Shown one piece after another: positions 1 to 9,315 of a stretch of DNA of 64,000 nt. The translations under genes and the position numbers were made by a program. This stretch comes from Opitutaceae bacterium (GTDB lineage Bacteria; Verrucomicrobiota; Verrucomicrobiia; Opitutales; Opitutaceae). Below the pieces are notes generated by a model that searched no databases, was not told the DNA's origin, and was given only the letters and a program-made list of their open reading frames with translations. The DNA lies in the NCBI GenBank assembly GCA_016711225.1, contig JADJTK010000013.1, positions 1-64,000 of the forward strand, given 5' to 3'. Positions within the stretch are counted from its first letter, which is position 1. Every line of letters starts with the position of its first letter.

Positions 1-2816
1 ACCTCAAAGTCGAAATTGAAGACGATCGCGCGGAAGGGGCGAGGGAGGGCGGACTGGCGGTGGTGGTGGGGATTGAGCGGCAGTTGCGGCGGCGGGAAGT
101 CGAGGGCCTCGGCGAGGTAGGGGTCGCGGGCGCCGCCGTGGGCGGCGGTGAAGGCGGCCTGCGCGGCCGCGTTGGCGCTCGCAGGCGGGTGCGAGGTCGC
201 ACTGCAACACGGCCTGCGGGGTGAAGACAGTGCGCTCGCCCAGGCGCGCGGCGCGCAGGCAGTAGTCGACGTCGTTGTAGGCGCCGGGGAAGGACTGGGG
301 GGCGAAGCCGCCGAGCTGGCGGTGGAGGGCGGTGCGGGTGAGCAGGCAGGCGCCGGAGACGGCGGCGACGTTGCGCGCGGCGTGGGGCAGGAAGACGACG
401 TAACCGAGGTCGTCGGCAGAGGTGTGGGCGAACAGTGCGTGGGGCAGGCTGTCGGCGCGCCCGAGGCCGAGGCCGGCGTTGGCGATCGTTCCGTCCGGAT
501 ACAGGAGCTTCGGACCGACGATGCCCACGCCGGGCACGCTCGCCCAGCCCACGAGATCCTCGAGCCAGCCGGGCTGGAGGGCCTCGACGTCGGGGGAGAG
601 CAGGAGCAGCAGCGGGGTGTCGGCCTGCGCGGCGCCGAGGTTGAAGAGCCGCGAGTGGTCGAAACCCTCGCCGGGGGAAGGGGGAGCGGTCACCACGCGG
701 CAGTGACGGTCGGTGCGGGCGGGCAGGCCGGCGAGCAGGGCGAGGGCCGCGGGCTCGTCGGAGCCGGCGTCGACCACGAGGAGGCGCACGGACTCGGGCG
801 GCGTGGTACGGGCGAGGGAAGCGAGGCAGCGCGCGAGCCGGTCGGCGCGGTTGCGGGTGGGGATGACGATGGTGACGGGGTGCTCGCGGAGGACGGCCGG
901 GTCCCATTGGAGCTGGTGCAGGCAGAGCGCGTACTGCCGGGCCAACGGCGGGAGCACGGGCGTGGCGCGCAGACCGCGGCGGGTGCAGGCTTCGGCGATG
1001 GCGAGGCGGGCGGCGTCGAAGAGGTAGCCCTTCTGGTCGCCGCGGGCGGCGGTGCTTTCGGCGTGGGCCCGCCAGTGGTAGCAGACGAACGGGACGTGGA
1101 CGATGGCGGCGGGATCGAGGCGCTCGAAGCAGCGCAGGAAGAGGTCGAGGTCCTGGGCTCCGTTGAACTCGGGGCGCAGGCCGCCGACAGCGGTGACGAC
1201 GCTGCGGCGGAGGACCGAGAGATGGTGGGTGTAATTGTGGGTGATCGCCATCTCCGGGCTCCAGTCGCCCTTGAACTGCGGGTCGTAATGATGGCCGGAG
1301 TCGTCGACCTTGTCCTCGTCGGTGTAGAGGTATCCGACGGTCGGGTGCGCGAGGACCGCCTGGGCGATGTGCAGCAGGGCGTCGGGCGGGAGGAGGTCGT
1401 CGTGGTCGACGAGGGCGACGAATTCGCCGGTGGCGGTGGCGAGGGCCGAGTTGGTGGCGAGGGCGATATGGCCGTTGGTCGGGCGGAAGACGGGCTTGAT
1501 GCGCGGGTCGGTGCGAGCGGCTTCGGTGAGCAAGCGCCGCACATGGGGGGCACGGTTGAAGCGTCGTCGGCGATACACAGCTCCCAGCGCGGGTAGAGCT
1601 GGGCGCGCAGGCAGGCGAGGAGCGCGAGCAGGTAGGGCTCCGGGGTGTTGTAGGCGGGGACGACGACGCTGATCAACGGGCCGTCGGCCGCGACGGCCTG
1701 GCCGGCTTCAGCGGTGAGGATGGCGGTGAGGCGCGGGGTGAGACGGTTGTGCCAAGCCCAGCGCGAATACGGGTCCTGCTGACTGCGGCGAAGGGGCGCT
1801 GGCGAAGCGGGGGCCGGGCGAGCGGGGCCGGGCGAGCCGGATAAGGAGCGGCGCAGGCGATGGACCTCGGCGCGGCATTGGTGCCAGTTGTCCACGGCGA
1901 CCCGGCCTAGCAGTGCGGAGCGGAAGAAGGCGAGGGTGCAGCGGGCGAAGTCGAACGGGGCGAATCCGGGTTCGCCGCCGGATTGCCCGTCGGTTCGGTC
2001 GAGGTGCAGGCGGCGGGCGAAGACGAGGTGTCGGGTGCCGTCAGCCAGCGTCGCGACGATTCGGAGGCAGACCGGCCCGGGGCTTCCGGCTGGCAGGTCC
2101 ACCAGTCCGCTGAAGCCGGAGCGGGCGGCCGCGGGTTCGGTGGGGAAATGGGCGGCGACGTCGGGCCGCTCCTGGCCGAAGCTGAGGCTATTCTCGCGGG
2201 TGCCGCCGACGCGGGCGGAGAGCTGGCGGACGGCCTGCCCGGGGGCGAACGTCCAGCCGGAGACCCGGAGCTCGCCTTCGTTGGAATCGATCCAGAGACA
2301 TGGAATTTCGAGGTGCCCGCGGAAGGGGCCTTCGGCGGCGAGCTCGGTATTGAAGGAGGTGATCGCGGCGAGAATGGCGTCGGCCGCTCGGCGCAGGGCG
2401 GTCCAGTGGGCGTCGCGATGGTGCCGGTAGAGCAGGCGCACGGAGTCGAAGACGAGGGCGGCGCGCAGCTGGGGACGGGGGCGGCGCACGCCGGTCAGGC
2501 GGGCGGTGTCGAGCGGGTGGGAGGCAAACGGCTGCCAGTGGTTGGAGCCGTCGAGGTATTCGAGGGACAGCGTGCGGGCGCCGGCCCAGAGGCGGGTGCG
2601 CACCCGGAAACCAGTGCCGGCGGTGGTCGCCGGCTGCGCGGTGCAGTCCAGTCCGCAGATACCGTAGAAGACGACGCTGTCGATCACCGCGCGCAGGTCG
2701 CGGCATTCGGCCCTGGGCCCCACCGATAGCCAGCCGCGGACCTCCAGGTCCGACTGGGTGGGTGCCCAGTCGACCGGGTGGTCGATGCGATGGTCGAGGG
2801 TGGGGGCGCTGCTCAT
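1..2816 (-). CDS. Two-domain family 2 glycosyltransferase, frameshifted, partial at left edge
   Basis: Predicted cytoplasmic or membrane-associated sugar transferase for surface polysaccharide. The ATG at 2816 opens a region of about 330 residues of unknown fold. A first GT2 domain follows (PLISVVVPAYNTPEPYLLA; acceptor-side motifs DHDDLLPPDAL and QDLDLFLRCFE), then a second beginning HPVTIVIPTRNRADRLARCL. The frame breaks near 1545, where the coding strand has six C; a seventh would restore TVPPHVRRLL. It breaks again near 190, after which another frame reads on plausibly to the window edge (AAQAAFTAAHGGARDPYL). Both breaks look like single-base indels, so sequence error is possible. It lies 71 bases downstream of the next glycosyltransferase and is probably in its operon. 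Donor and acceptor cannot be told from sequence. Confidence 0.8.
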
Positions 2817-2887
2817 GAAACGGTCGATTGAGTTGGGACGTGGGGCTGGCCGCAAGACGCGAGCCGTCGATACGCCCCGGGGGAGCG

Positions 2888-4792
2888 TCAGAACAGGGAG
2901 TCGTAGAGCGTGGCGAGACTCTCGGCGCTGTGCGCCCAGCTGAACTGTTGCCGGGCGAAGTCGGCCGCGCCGGTGGCGAGGCGGGCGGCAAGCTCCGGGT
3001 CGCGCCGGAGGGTGGTGATAGCTTCGGCGATCGACGCGGCATCGGCTCGCTCCAGCACGAAGGCATCGAGGCCATGCAGGGTGATCGCTCCGATGTTGGT
3101 GCGCGGCAGGATGACCGGCCGGCCCGAGGCGAAGAACTCCGGCAGTTTGGAGGGGAAACGGTAGTCGTTGAACGGGTCGGACTCGCCGGGTTGCACGAAG
3201 AAATCGGCCAGGGCCATGAGCGGGGCGAGGTGGCGCTGCCGCCCGATCCGGCCGAGCGCGACGACATGGGGCGCGGCGCGTTCGCCGAGGTCGCCCGGCA
3301 GGGGGCAGGCGTCGCAGCCGGTCCGGAGCAGCGTCGTGGGTGTACCGGCGGCGTTGAGGCGCACGACCGCCTCGTAGAGGGCGGCCAGATCGTCGCAATT
3401 GGCTGGATGCAGGTTGCCGTGGTAGAAGAGCACGGTGTGGTCGGAGCCCCAGCCCAGCGCGGCCCGCAGGTCCCACGGGATGGGGCGCGGGAGGAAGTCG
3501 GCGGTGGCGGCCGGCCAGATCACGCGGGCCGGCTTGCCCGGCGGTACCTGCTCCAGGAGCCGGTCGAGAATCACGGTGCAGGCGGAGGCTCCGGCCAGGA
3601 ACTCGGCGCTATGCTGCGGGTGGGAGAGGTGGTCGCCCACGAGGCGGTCGAGCTCGGCCGCCGGCAACGCGGCGAGCTCGGTGAGCGGCCGGCCCAGCGT
3701 CGTCTCCAGAATATGCAGTTCGTGGTCCTCGAGGTGTACGACCAGTCGGGGCCCGCCACTGGCGCAGAGCCGCTGGCAGAGGCGGCGCACGCCTTCCCGG
3801 GGAGTCCAGGCGTGGATGATGTCGGGCGGGGTGTGGCCGGCGAAGAGCTCGGCGCGTTCACCGCAGGCGGCGAAATCGACGCAGCGAAACCGGGCGCCGG
3901 GATGGAAGCGGATGGACTCGGCAGCGCTCGGAACGGCGACGATGCACTCGTGGCCGGCTTGGGAGAGCTCGTTGGCAAGCGCCGCCACATGCAGCGCGCT
4001 GTTGGCGGTCATGTCGCCGTATAGAACAAAGAGGATACGCCGGGGTGTGGCCGCGAGCGGACCGGGGGGGGCGGCGGGGCGGGGGGCTGCGGAGATCCGG
4101 GGCGCGGTGGTGGCGAGGAGCGGCCGGAGTGGGGGCTCGTCTTCGATGGCGACCTGGATGTCGGTACGGAAGAAGAAGTGGCCGCCCTCGGGGACGGCGC
4201 AGAGGCGCAACGGCCCCCGGCCGGGTGGCAGGGGCTCGCTGGCGCGGAAGCCGGCGTGGGAGGCATCGGGCGAGTCGGGGAGCGGGAGCGCCCCCTCGGG
4301 GATTGGCAGGCCGTGGTCGCAGCGCACGCGGCGGTGACCGTAGTGGAGCCAGACTTCGTTGATGGGGTGCTCCGGGTGGGTGCACCATCCCCGCAGGCAG
4401 GTGCTCTCGCGGATCACCCCGGACGCGGGACCTTCAAGGGCGGCCTGGAGGGGTTTGGGGGTGGCGGCGACGGTGAAGCGGTGCAGCCCATACCATTCGG
4501 TGCCCTCTTCGGAGGCCTCGAGCCGGGCGACATGGACGCCGGTTGGGATGGTACCGGCGATCACGAAGCCGCAGTCGAGCGCCCCGGCGGGGGCGGCTTG
4601 CGCCGCACAGACGTCGGGTCGGGGCTGGCGAGAGTGGACGGGCAGAACCAGGCCGGCGCAGAGCAGGCGGACGCCGGGTGGGCGGACGGTATTGGAGTGG
4701 AGGCACCAACCGGTCACGACCAATCTGCCGGCTTCGGCCTGCGCGGGTGCCGGGCTTTCCAGCCGGAATTGGAATCCGTCGGCCGGATTCAC
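2888..4792 (-). CDS. Glycosyltransferase, GT4-like C-terminal domain
   Basis: About 634 residues. The first ~280 residues contain repeated beta-rich segments (for example LVVTGWCLHSNTV and CLRGWCTHPEHPINEVWLHY). A Rossmann-type glycosyltransferase follows, starting RRILFVLYGDMTANSALHVA, with a C-terminal donor-binding half (FFVQPGESDPFNDYRFPSKL, then SGRPVILPRTNIGAI). I place the start at GTG 4792 because it overlaps the stop of the upstream coiled-coil gene by four bases (GTGA), a normal coupling arrangement; the open frame further upstream is low-complexity shadow. It sits between a coiled-coil protein and a GT2 enzyme, pointing to polysaccharide assembly. Substrate unknown. Confidence 0.8.
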   Translation of the reverse strand: MNPADGFQFRLESPAPAQAEAGRLVVTGWCLHSNTVRPPGVRLLCAGLVLPVHSRQPRPDVCAAQAAPAGALDCGFVIAGTIPTGVHVARLEASEEGTEWYGLHRFTVAATPKPLQAALEGPASGVIRESTCLRGWCTHPEHPINEVWLHYGHRRVRCDHGLPIPEGALPLPDSPDASHAGFRASEPLPPGRGPLRLCAVPEGGHFFFRTDIQVAIEDEPPLRPLLATTAPRISAAPRPAAPPGPLAATPRRILFVLYGDMTANSALHVAALANELSQAGHECIVAVPSAAESIRFHPGARFRCVDFAACGERAELFAGHTPPDIIHAWTPREGVRRLCQRLCASGGPRLVVHLEDHELHILETTLGRPLTELAALPAAELDRLVGDHLSHPQHSAEFLAGASACTVILDRLLEQVPPGKPARVIWPAATADFLPRPIPWDLRAALGWGSDHTVLFYHGNLHPANCDDLAALYEAVVRLNAAGTPTTLLRTGCDACPLPGDLGERAAPHVVALGRIGRQRHLAPLMALADFFVQPGESDPFNDYRFPSKLPEFFASGRPVILPRTNIGAITLHGLDAFVLERADAASIAEAITTLRRDPELAARLATGAADFARQQFSWAHSAESLATLYDSLF

Positions 4793-5244
4793 GGGCGGTG
4801 GCCTCCCCACCGCCGGCACAGGCGTTCGACCGAGCGTAGCGGCGCGGTGAAGCGCCAACTGCGCGAGGCCCGCAGAGAGGTGAAGCGCTCCTGTAATGCG
4901 CGGTGACGGGCCGTGAGGTCCTCGTGGGCCTGGCGGGTGCGGTCGGCGAGTTGTCGGATCTTCTCGAGGTTGGCGGCGAGGGCGTCGGCTTGGGCCTTGG
5001 CGGCGGCGAGTGCGGAGAGTTGGGTTACGTTTTGCGCGTGGAGTTCGCGCAAAAGGGGGTCGTTGGCCAAGAGCGACTGATCGGCGTGTTGCTGGCTCTG
5101 GAGACGCAGAACCCGCTCGCTGGCCAACTGGGTGCGCAGATCGTCGCGCAGATCCTCCAGTTCCATGAGCTGGACCTGGGCGAGGATGAGCTGTTGGCGC
5201 AGTTCTGCGGTGGCGAGGTCGCTGCTTTCCGGGGCGGGCGTCAT
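4789..5244 (-). CDS. Coiled-coil protein of a glycosyltransferase operon
   Basis: 151 residues. Residues ~10-115 are charged and heptad-like, rich in Leu, Gln, Ala and Glu (AELRQQLILAQVQLMELED). They are followed by the segment SLRASRSWRFTAPLRSVERL. A coiled coil plus this SRSWR(F/L)TxPLR motif is common at the ends of, or beside, bacterial multi-domain glycosyltransferases, where it probably acts as a scaffold. Its stop overlaps the GTG start of the next glycosyltransferase, so the two are likely translated together. No catalytic motif is visible. It could once have been fused to the downstream gene. Confidence 0.7.
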   Translation of the reverse strand: MTPAPESSDLATAELRQQLILAQVQLMELEDLRDDLRTQLASERVLRLQSQQHADQSLLANDPLLRELHAQNVTQLSALAAAKAQADALAANLEKIRQLADRTRQAHEDLTARHRALQERFTSLRASRSWRFTAPLRSVERLCRRWGGHRP

Positions 5245-5289
5245 CAGGCGCTATGAAGCGGGATGCGCCGGCACAAGTGAAGCCCGTAG

Positions 5290-5480
5290 TGGGAGGAGGG
5301 CCGGCGCGGCGGACCGAAGCGGAGGACCTAAGGCAGAAGGCAGAGCGCAGACGGCGGAAGAGAAGGGCAAGTAACAAGGGCCAAGTGACGGTGTGGCGAA
5401 GGGACAAGTAACAAGGGACAAGTGCCAAGGGAAGACGGCGGACCTAAGGAAAAAGGTAGAGCGAAGAAGGCGGAAGGCTG
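5290..5480. repeat. Purine-rich dispersed intergenic repeat
   Basis: The upstream gap of the glycosyltransferase operon holds AAGGCAGAAGGCAGAGCGC followed by several variants of AAGTAACAAGGGACAAGTG around 5366-5430. Related words occur at 13219-13310 (opposite orientation), 60073-60100 and 62750-62800. There is no coding potential. It behaves like a dispersed non-coding repeat family. Confidence 0.6.
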
Positions 5481-5541
5481 AGGCGGAGGCCGTAGGAAGC
5501 GACCAGGGACGGCCGTGGGCCAAGGTCTAGCGAACCCACAA

Positions 5542-5579
5542 CGACGTTCTGGCGAACGTCGCTACGACCGGAAGAAGCG
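5542..5579. repeat. Palindromic GACGTTC/GAACGTC intergenic repeat, copy 1
   Basis: Inverted repeat GACGTTC (5543-5549), loop TGGC, GAACGTC (5554-5560), followed by GCTACGACCGGAAGAAGCG. Almost the same sequence occurs at 17691-17728. It forms a small hairpin between genes. Function unknown. Confidence 0.65.
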
Positions 5580-5708
5580 CAGACGAAGGTCTAGCGGACT
5601 TTGCTACCAGCGGACGAGGACGAGAACGACCGCTGAGCAGGAGCCGGTGATTCCGGACGTGATTTCTCTTTTCCCCGGGCGCGCGGTACCTACGCTGCCG
5701 CAGCGCAG

Positions 5709-6032
5709 ATGCAGAAACCAACCAACATCCAACTCATCGGCCCGGAAGTCGCCATCGTCTGGAACGACGGTGTCGAAAGCTATTTCACCGGCGAGTTCCT
5801 GCGCGCGGCCTCGCCCAGCGCCGAGAACATGGGCGAGCGCGACGTCCTCGGCCGCCAGATCGGCGGCGACCCGCGTACCTCGTTTCCCGGCGTGACCGTC
5901 TTGGGCTGGAAGCAAATCGGCAACTACGCCCTCCAGTTCGAGTTCAGCGACGGCCATCGCACCGGCCTCTTCTCGTTCGACTATCTGCGACGCCTCCACG
6001 ACAACCCCGACCAGCCGCCCAAAGCCCTCTGA
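5709..6032 (+). CDS. DUF971 / GBBH-like N-terminal domain protein
   Basis: 107 residues matching the small DUF971 family (related to the N-terminal domain of gamma-butyrobetaine hydroxylase): GPEVAIVWNDGVESYFTGEF near the start and FEFSDGHRTGLFSFDYLRRL near the end. Stand-alone members are often found beside Fe-S or molybdenum-cofactor genes, but here the neighbour is hisI, four bases downstream, so the two are probably one transcript. The biochemical role of stand-alone members is not settled. I chose the ATG at 5709 because the family motif begins about ten residues in. Confidence 0.8.
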   Translation: MQKPTNIQLIGPEVAIVWNDGVESYFTGEFLRAASPSAENMGERDVLGRQIGGDPRTSFPGVTVLGWKQIGNYALQFEFSDGHRTGLFSFDYLRRLHDNPDQPPKAL

Positions 6033-6036
6033 TTCC

Positions 6037-6483
6037 ATGAGCCAGCCCGCCACCTTTCCTGCCCGCACTGCCACCGCTGAGATTGAACTCGGCCAGCTTC
6101 TTCAGCCGAAGTTCGACTCCGATGGTTTGATTCCCTGCATCGCCCAGGATGTACGCACCGGCGAGGTGGTGATGTTCGCCTTCATGAATGCCGAGTCGCT
6201 GGCGCACACGCTGCAGACGGGCAAGGCCACGTACTGGAGCCGCTCGCGCAAGAAGCTTTGGCTCAAGGGCGAGGAGTCGGGCAATGTGCAGCTGGTGAAG
6301 GAACTGCGCACCGATTGCGACCAGGACGTGCTCCTGATCAAGGTCGAGCAGGCCGGGGTGGGCGCGGCCTGCCACAATGGTTACGAGTCCTGCTTCTACC
6401 GTCGCCTGGCCGACAAGACGACCTTCGCCCTGGAGTTCATCGGCCAGCCGAAGTTCGACCCCAAGCAGGTCTACAAGAAGTGA
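6037..6483 (+). CDS. hisI: Phosphoribosyl-AMP cyclohydrolase
   Basis: 148 residues, the length of a stand-alone HisI without HisE. It opens the purine ring of phosphoribosyl-AMP in histidine synthesis, a cytoplasmic Zn/Mg-dependent step. Family motifs are clear: LIPCIAQDVRTGEVVMFAFM, the substrate-binding segment TGKATYWSRSRKKLWLKGEE, and the metal ligands in RTDCDQDVLL and ACHNGYESCFYRRL. The ATG at 6037 lies four bases after the DUF971 stop. No other his genes are in the window, so the pathway is scattered. Confidence 0.95.
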   Translation: MSQPATFPARTATAEIELGQLLQPKFDSDGLIPCIAQDVRTGEVVMFAFMNAESLAHTLQTGKATYWSRSRKKLWLKGEESGNVQLVKELRTDCDQDVLLIKVEQAGVGAACHNGYESCFYRRLADKTTFALEFIGQPKFDPKQVYKK

Positions 6484-6956
6484 TCGCAGTGGCACGGGTC
6501 TACGGCCCCGTGTCTGGTCCCTCGTAGTGGAACGGCGTGCCGTATCTTCCTGGGAGCGCTGAGCTCCAGAGCGGCTCTGGGGATCCACAATGGTGAGCGG
6601 GCTTCCAGGTCCGCCATCAGACGCTTCTCACCCCAGAAATCGAGCACTCCACAGAAGCGGGGAACCCTCAGGTTTCTCAGCTTTCGTGATCTTCGTCATC
6701 GAGATTTGGATGATGCGGCCAGGGGACCGCAGGCAGGGACGCCTGCGTCACGGCGAGAGAGAGGGCAGCCGACTTCGCCCAAGCCCACGGGTCGGGAGAC
6801 CCGTGTCACCCACGCCGCCCGCCGTACCCAATAACGACATGCGGCCACCCAGGGCCGCGGGGACGAACTGGCCGTTGGCCGGTCGAACCACCGGCCTGCG
6901 GAGGAGGGAAGGCGTCGCAAGCGACGCCCCTACGACGGATGCGCCGCGGGGACCGC
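6484..6956. other. Intergenic region with several hairpin repeats
   Basis: No convincing gene. It contains short palindromes typical of this genome's gaps: GCAGGGACGCCTGCGTC near 6733, CGGGTCGGGAGACCCGTG near 6788, and GGCGTCGCAAGCGACGCC at 6911-6928 followed by CCTACGA. The last belongs to the GTAGGGGCG hairpin family also seen at 58044 and 61247. Convergent genes hisI and lpxA end on either side, so some hairpins may act as terminators, but none has a long T tract. Confidence 0.6.
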
Positions 6957-7748
6957 TCAGCGCGCCCCCGACATCAGCCCACGTTCGCTGTGCTCGGCAA
7001 AAGAGATGAAGGCAGCCACCTCGGGCTCGATCGCGTTGCCGTTGGCGCGCAGCTTCTCCAAGGCCTGCGCCCGGTTGAGGCCGTCGCGGAAGAAGATGCG
7101 GAAGATTGTCTTCACCCGCTCCAGTTGCCCGGGGGAGAAGCCGGCCCGCTCCAGCCCGACCTTGTTGATCGCCCGCACCACTGCCGGGCTGCCCTCGACG
7201 ATCATGAAGGGGGGGACGTCCAGCGACACGCGGCTCATCCCGCCGATCATCGCATGGTCACCGATGTGGCAGAACTGATGCGCCGCGGAGAGCCCGCCCA
7301 TGACGACATGGCTGCCCATCTTGATGTGGCCGGCCAGGGTGGCGTTGTTGCTCATCACCACATGGTTTCCCACCGTGCAGTCGTGGGCGATGTGGGTGTA
7401 GGCGAGGAAATGATTGTGGGAGCCGATAACGGTGAAATGCCCGTCGTTGGTGGCGGCGTGCACCGTGCAGAATTCGCGGAAGACGTTGCGGTCGCCGATG
7501 CGTGTGCCGGGATGGCCGCCCTTGTACTTGAGATCCTGAGTCTTGAGGCCGACGCAGGCGAAGGGGAAGACCTCGTTGGCGCGGCCGAGCGTGGTATTGC
7601 CCTCCACCGTGGCGTGGTGGTGGAGCACTGATTCGTCGCCCAGTTGCACGCCGGCGCCGACGAAGGCGTAGGGACCGATGACGACACCGGCGCCGATCCG
7701 GGCGGAAGGATCGACGATGGCAGTGGGGTGAATCTGCGTGGGAATCAC
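6957..7748 (-). CDS. lpxA: Acyl-ACP--UDP-N-acetylglucosamine O-acyltransferase
   Basis: First enzyme of lipid A synthesis: it transfers a 3-hydroxyacyl chain from ACP to UDP-GlcNAc in the cytoplasm. About 263 residues, normal for LpxA. The N-terminal two-thirds is a left-handed beta-helix of hexapeptide repeats (IHPTAIVDPSARIGAGVVIG; HNHFLAYTHIAHDCTVGNHV), with the expected catalytic His in the AYTHIAHDC segment and a helical C-terminus. I chose GTG 7748 because the hexapeptides begin right after it; the longer frame upstream is arginine/proline-rich shadow, and no strong ribosome binding site is visible. It lies 61 bases downstream of lpxC-fabZ in the same direction, so the two are probably an operon. 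Confidence 0.93.
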   Translation of the reverse strand: MIPTQIHPTAIVDPSARIGAGVVIGPYAFVGAGVQLGDESVLHHHATVEGNTTLGRANEVFPFACVGLKTQDLKYKGGHPGTRIGDRNVFREFCTVHAATNDGHFTVIGSHNHFLAYTHIAHDCTVGNHVVMSNNATLAGHIKMGSHVVMGGLSAAHQFCHIGDHAMIGGMSRVSLDVPPFMIVEGSPAVVRAINKVGLERAGFSPGQLERVKTIFRIFFRDGLNRAQALEKLRANGNAIEPEVAAFISFAEHSERGLMSGAR

Positions 7749-7809
7749 GATGGGTGTGGGGCGGGGGCGAAACCGGGGCGGCGCATTCGCACGCCCCGTA
7801 TGGAGCAAC

Positions 7810-9144
7810 TCAATCGATTTCGCTGTTGTCCACCATCGCAAACATCAGCTCGGAGGAGGAGACGACCTGGCCGTCGACGGTGCAGGTGGCTTCAGCGACA
7901 CAGATCTTGTTACCGCGATTCTTGGTCATCTTGACATTGATGACCATTTGGTCGCCCGGGCGCACGGCCTTGCGGAACTTGACCTTGTCGCAGCTCATGA
8001 AGAGGGCGGTCTTGCCCTCGGCCGAGACGCGGCGCAGCAAGAGGATGCCGGCGGACTGGGCCATCGCCTCGATCTGGAGCACTCCGGGCATCACCGGATT
8101 GCCCGGATAGTGACCTTGGAAGAACGGCTCGTTGACCGACACGTTTTTGAGCGCCACGAGTTCGTCGACGCCCTTGAGTTCGAGCACCCGGTCGATCAGC
8201 ACGAAGGGGTAGCGGTGCGGCACCATGTCGAGGATGCGGCGGATATCGAGCGAGGTCTCCGACTCCAGCACCATGGTACGGGAGGGGGCGGGCGCCTTGG
8301 GCTTGCCCTTCTTCTGCTCCTGCAACCGGTCGAAGAGGATCTTGGTGAGCTCGGAGTTGATCGCGTGCCCGGGGCGGATGGCGATAATGTGCGCCTTCAG
8401 CGGGCGGCCCAGCAGGAGCACATCACCGATGATGTCCAAAATCTTGTGGCGGACGAACTCGTCCTTGAAGCGCAACGGTTCCTTGGAGATCACCTTGTCG
8501 CCGCGGATGACGACGGCGCAGTCCAGGCTGCCGCCGCGGATCTTGCCCATCTTGAGCAGTTCCTCGATGTCCTCGTAGATGGTGAAGGTGCGCGCCGCGG
8601 CCACCTGCGAGATGTAGATCTCGGGATCGATGGTGAGGGCGAGGTGCTGGGTATGGATGCCGCGGTCGTCGGCCGAGGTGCAGGTGATCTTGAGCTGGTC
8701 GCAGGGCAGCGCGATGATCGAGGAACTGCCGCGGGAGACCGAGACGGGCTGGTCGAGCACGTAGTATTCGCGCTCCGCCTCTTGTTCGACCGGCTCGCCC
8801 TCGAGGATGAGATTCACGAAGGGGCGGGCGGAGCCGTCGAGGATGGGGGGCTCGGAGCCGTCCATCTCGATCACCACGTTGTCGATGCCGCAACCGTGCA
8901 GCGCGCTGAGCACATGCTCGACGGTGTGGATCTTGGCGTGGCCGCTGGCGATCGTGGTGCTGCGGATCAGATCGACGATGGCGTCGACCTGAGGGCGGAT
9001 CTCGGGCTGGCCATGGAGGTCGACCCGTTTAAAGACGATGCCGTGGTTGGCGGGAGCGGGCTTGAGCGTGAGGCGGACCATGTCGCCGGTATGCAGGCCG
9101 GCTCCTTTGGTGCTAACCTCGCGCAGCAGGGTGCGTTGTTTCAT
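7810..9144 (-). CDS. lpxC-fabZ: Bifunctional UDP-3-O-acyl-GlcNAc deacetylase / 3-hydroxyacyl-ACP dehydratase
   Basis: 444 residues joining two enzymes. Residues 1-~290 are LpxC, the zinc deacetylase that commits to lipid A (KIHTVEHVLSALHGCGIDNV, HKILDIIGDVLLLGRPLKAH, AIRPGHAINSEL carry the metal and catalytic residues). After a Lys/Pro-rich linker, residues ~310-444 are FabZ (DMVPHRYPFVLIDRVLEL; catalytic region GHYPGNPVMPGVLQIEAMAQ). This fusion is known from Bacteroidota and several Verrucomicrobiota and couples lipid A and fatty-acid synthesis. ATG 9144 begins the typical LpxC N-terminus MKQRTLLREVSTKGAGLHTG. It is divergent from efp; lpxA follows. Confidence 0.95.
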   Translation of the reverse strand: MKQRTLLREVSTKGAGLHTGDMVRLTLKPAPANHGIVFKRVDLHGQPEIRPQVDAIVDLIRSTTIASGHAKIHTVEHVLSALHGCGIDNVVIEMDGSEPPILDGSARPFVNLILEGEPVEQEAEREYYVLDQPVSVSRGSSSIIALPCDQLKITCTSADDRGIHTQHLALTIDPEIYISQVAAARTFTIYEDIEELLKMGKIRGGSLDCAVVIRGDKVISKEPLRFKDEFVRHKILDIIGDVLLLGRPLKAHIIAIRPGHAINSELTKILFDRLQEQKKGKPKAPAPSRTMVLESETSLDIRRILDMVPHRYPFVLIDRVLELKGVDELVALKNVSVNEPFFQGHYPGNPVMPGVLQIEAMAQSAGILLLRRVSAEGKTALFMSCDKVKFRKAVRPGDQMVINVKMTKNRGNKICVAEATCTVDGQVVSSSELMFAMVDNSEID

Positions 9145-9315
9145 CAAGAAAGCGTCGGAGTGTCCGGCGCCGGGCCGAGCTGGCAAGTCATTAGCGAGAT
9201 CCGGGCAGGGCGGCTGGGTCGGGGGTTTGGCGAAATCCCCCTGACTGGCGGGTTGACAGCGCAAGGAGCCACCCCTTACTCGACCCCTTTTTCCCAACTC
9301 CGACCCGTTTTCGAA

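Noticed and set aside
148..1596. Long plus-strand open frame of 482 residues
   Set aside because: It is Gly/Glu/Val-rich with no motif and lies opposite a clear GT2 gene; typical antisense shadow in high-GC DNA.
7738..9315. Long plus-strand frame running into efp
   Set aside because: The part before 9316 is antisense to lpxC-fabZ and has no family character; efp starts at its own ATG.
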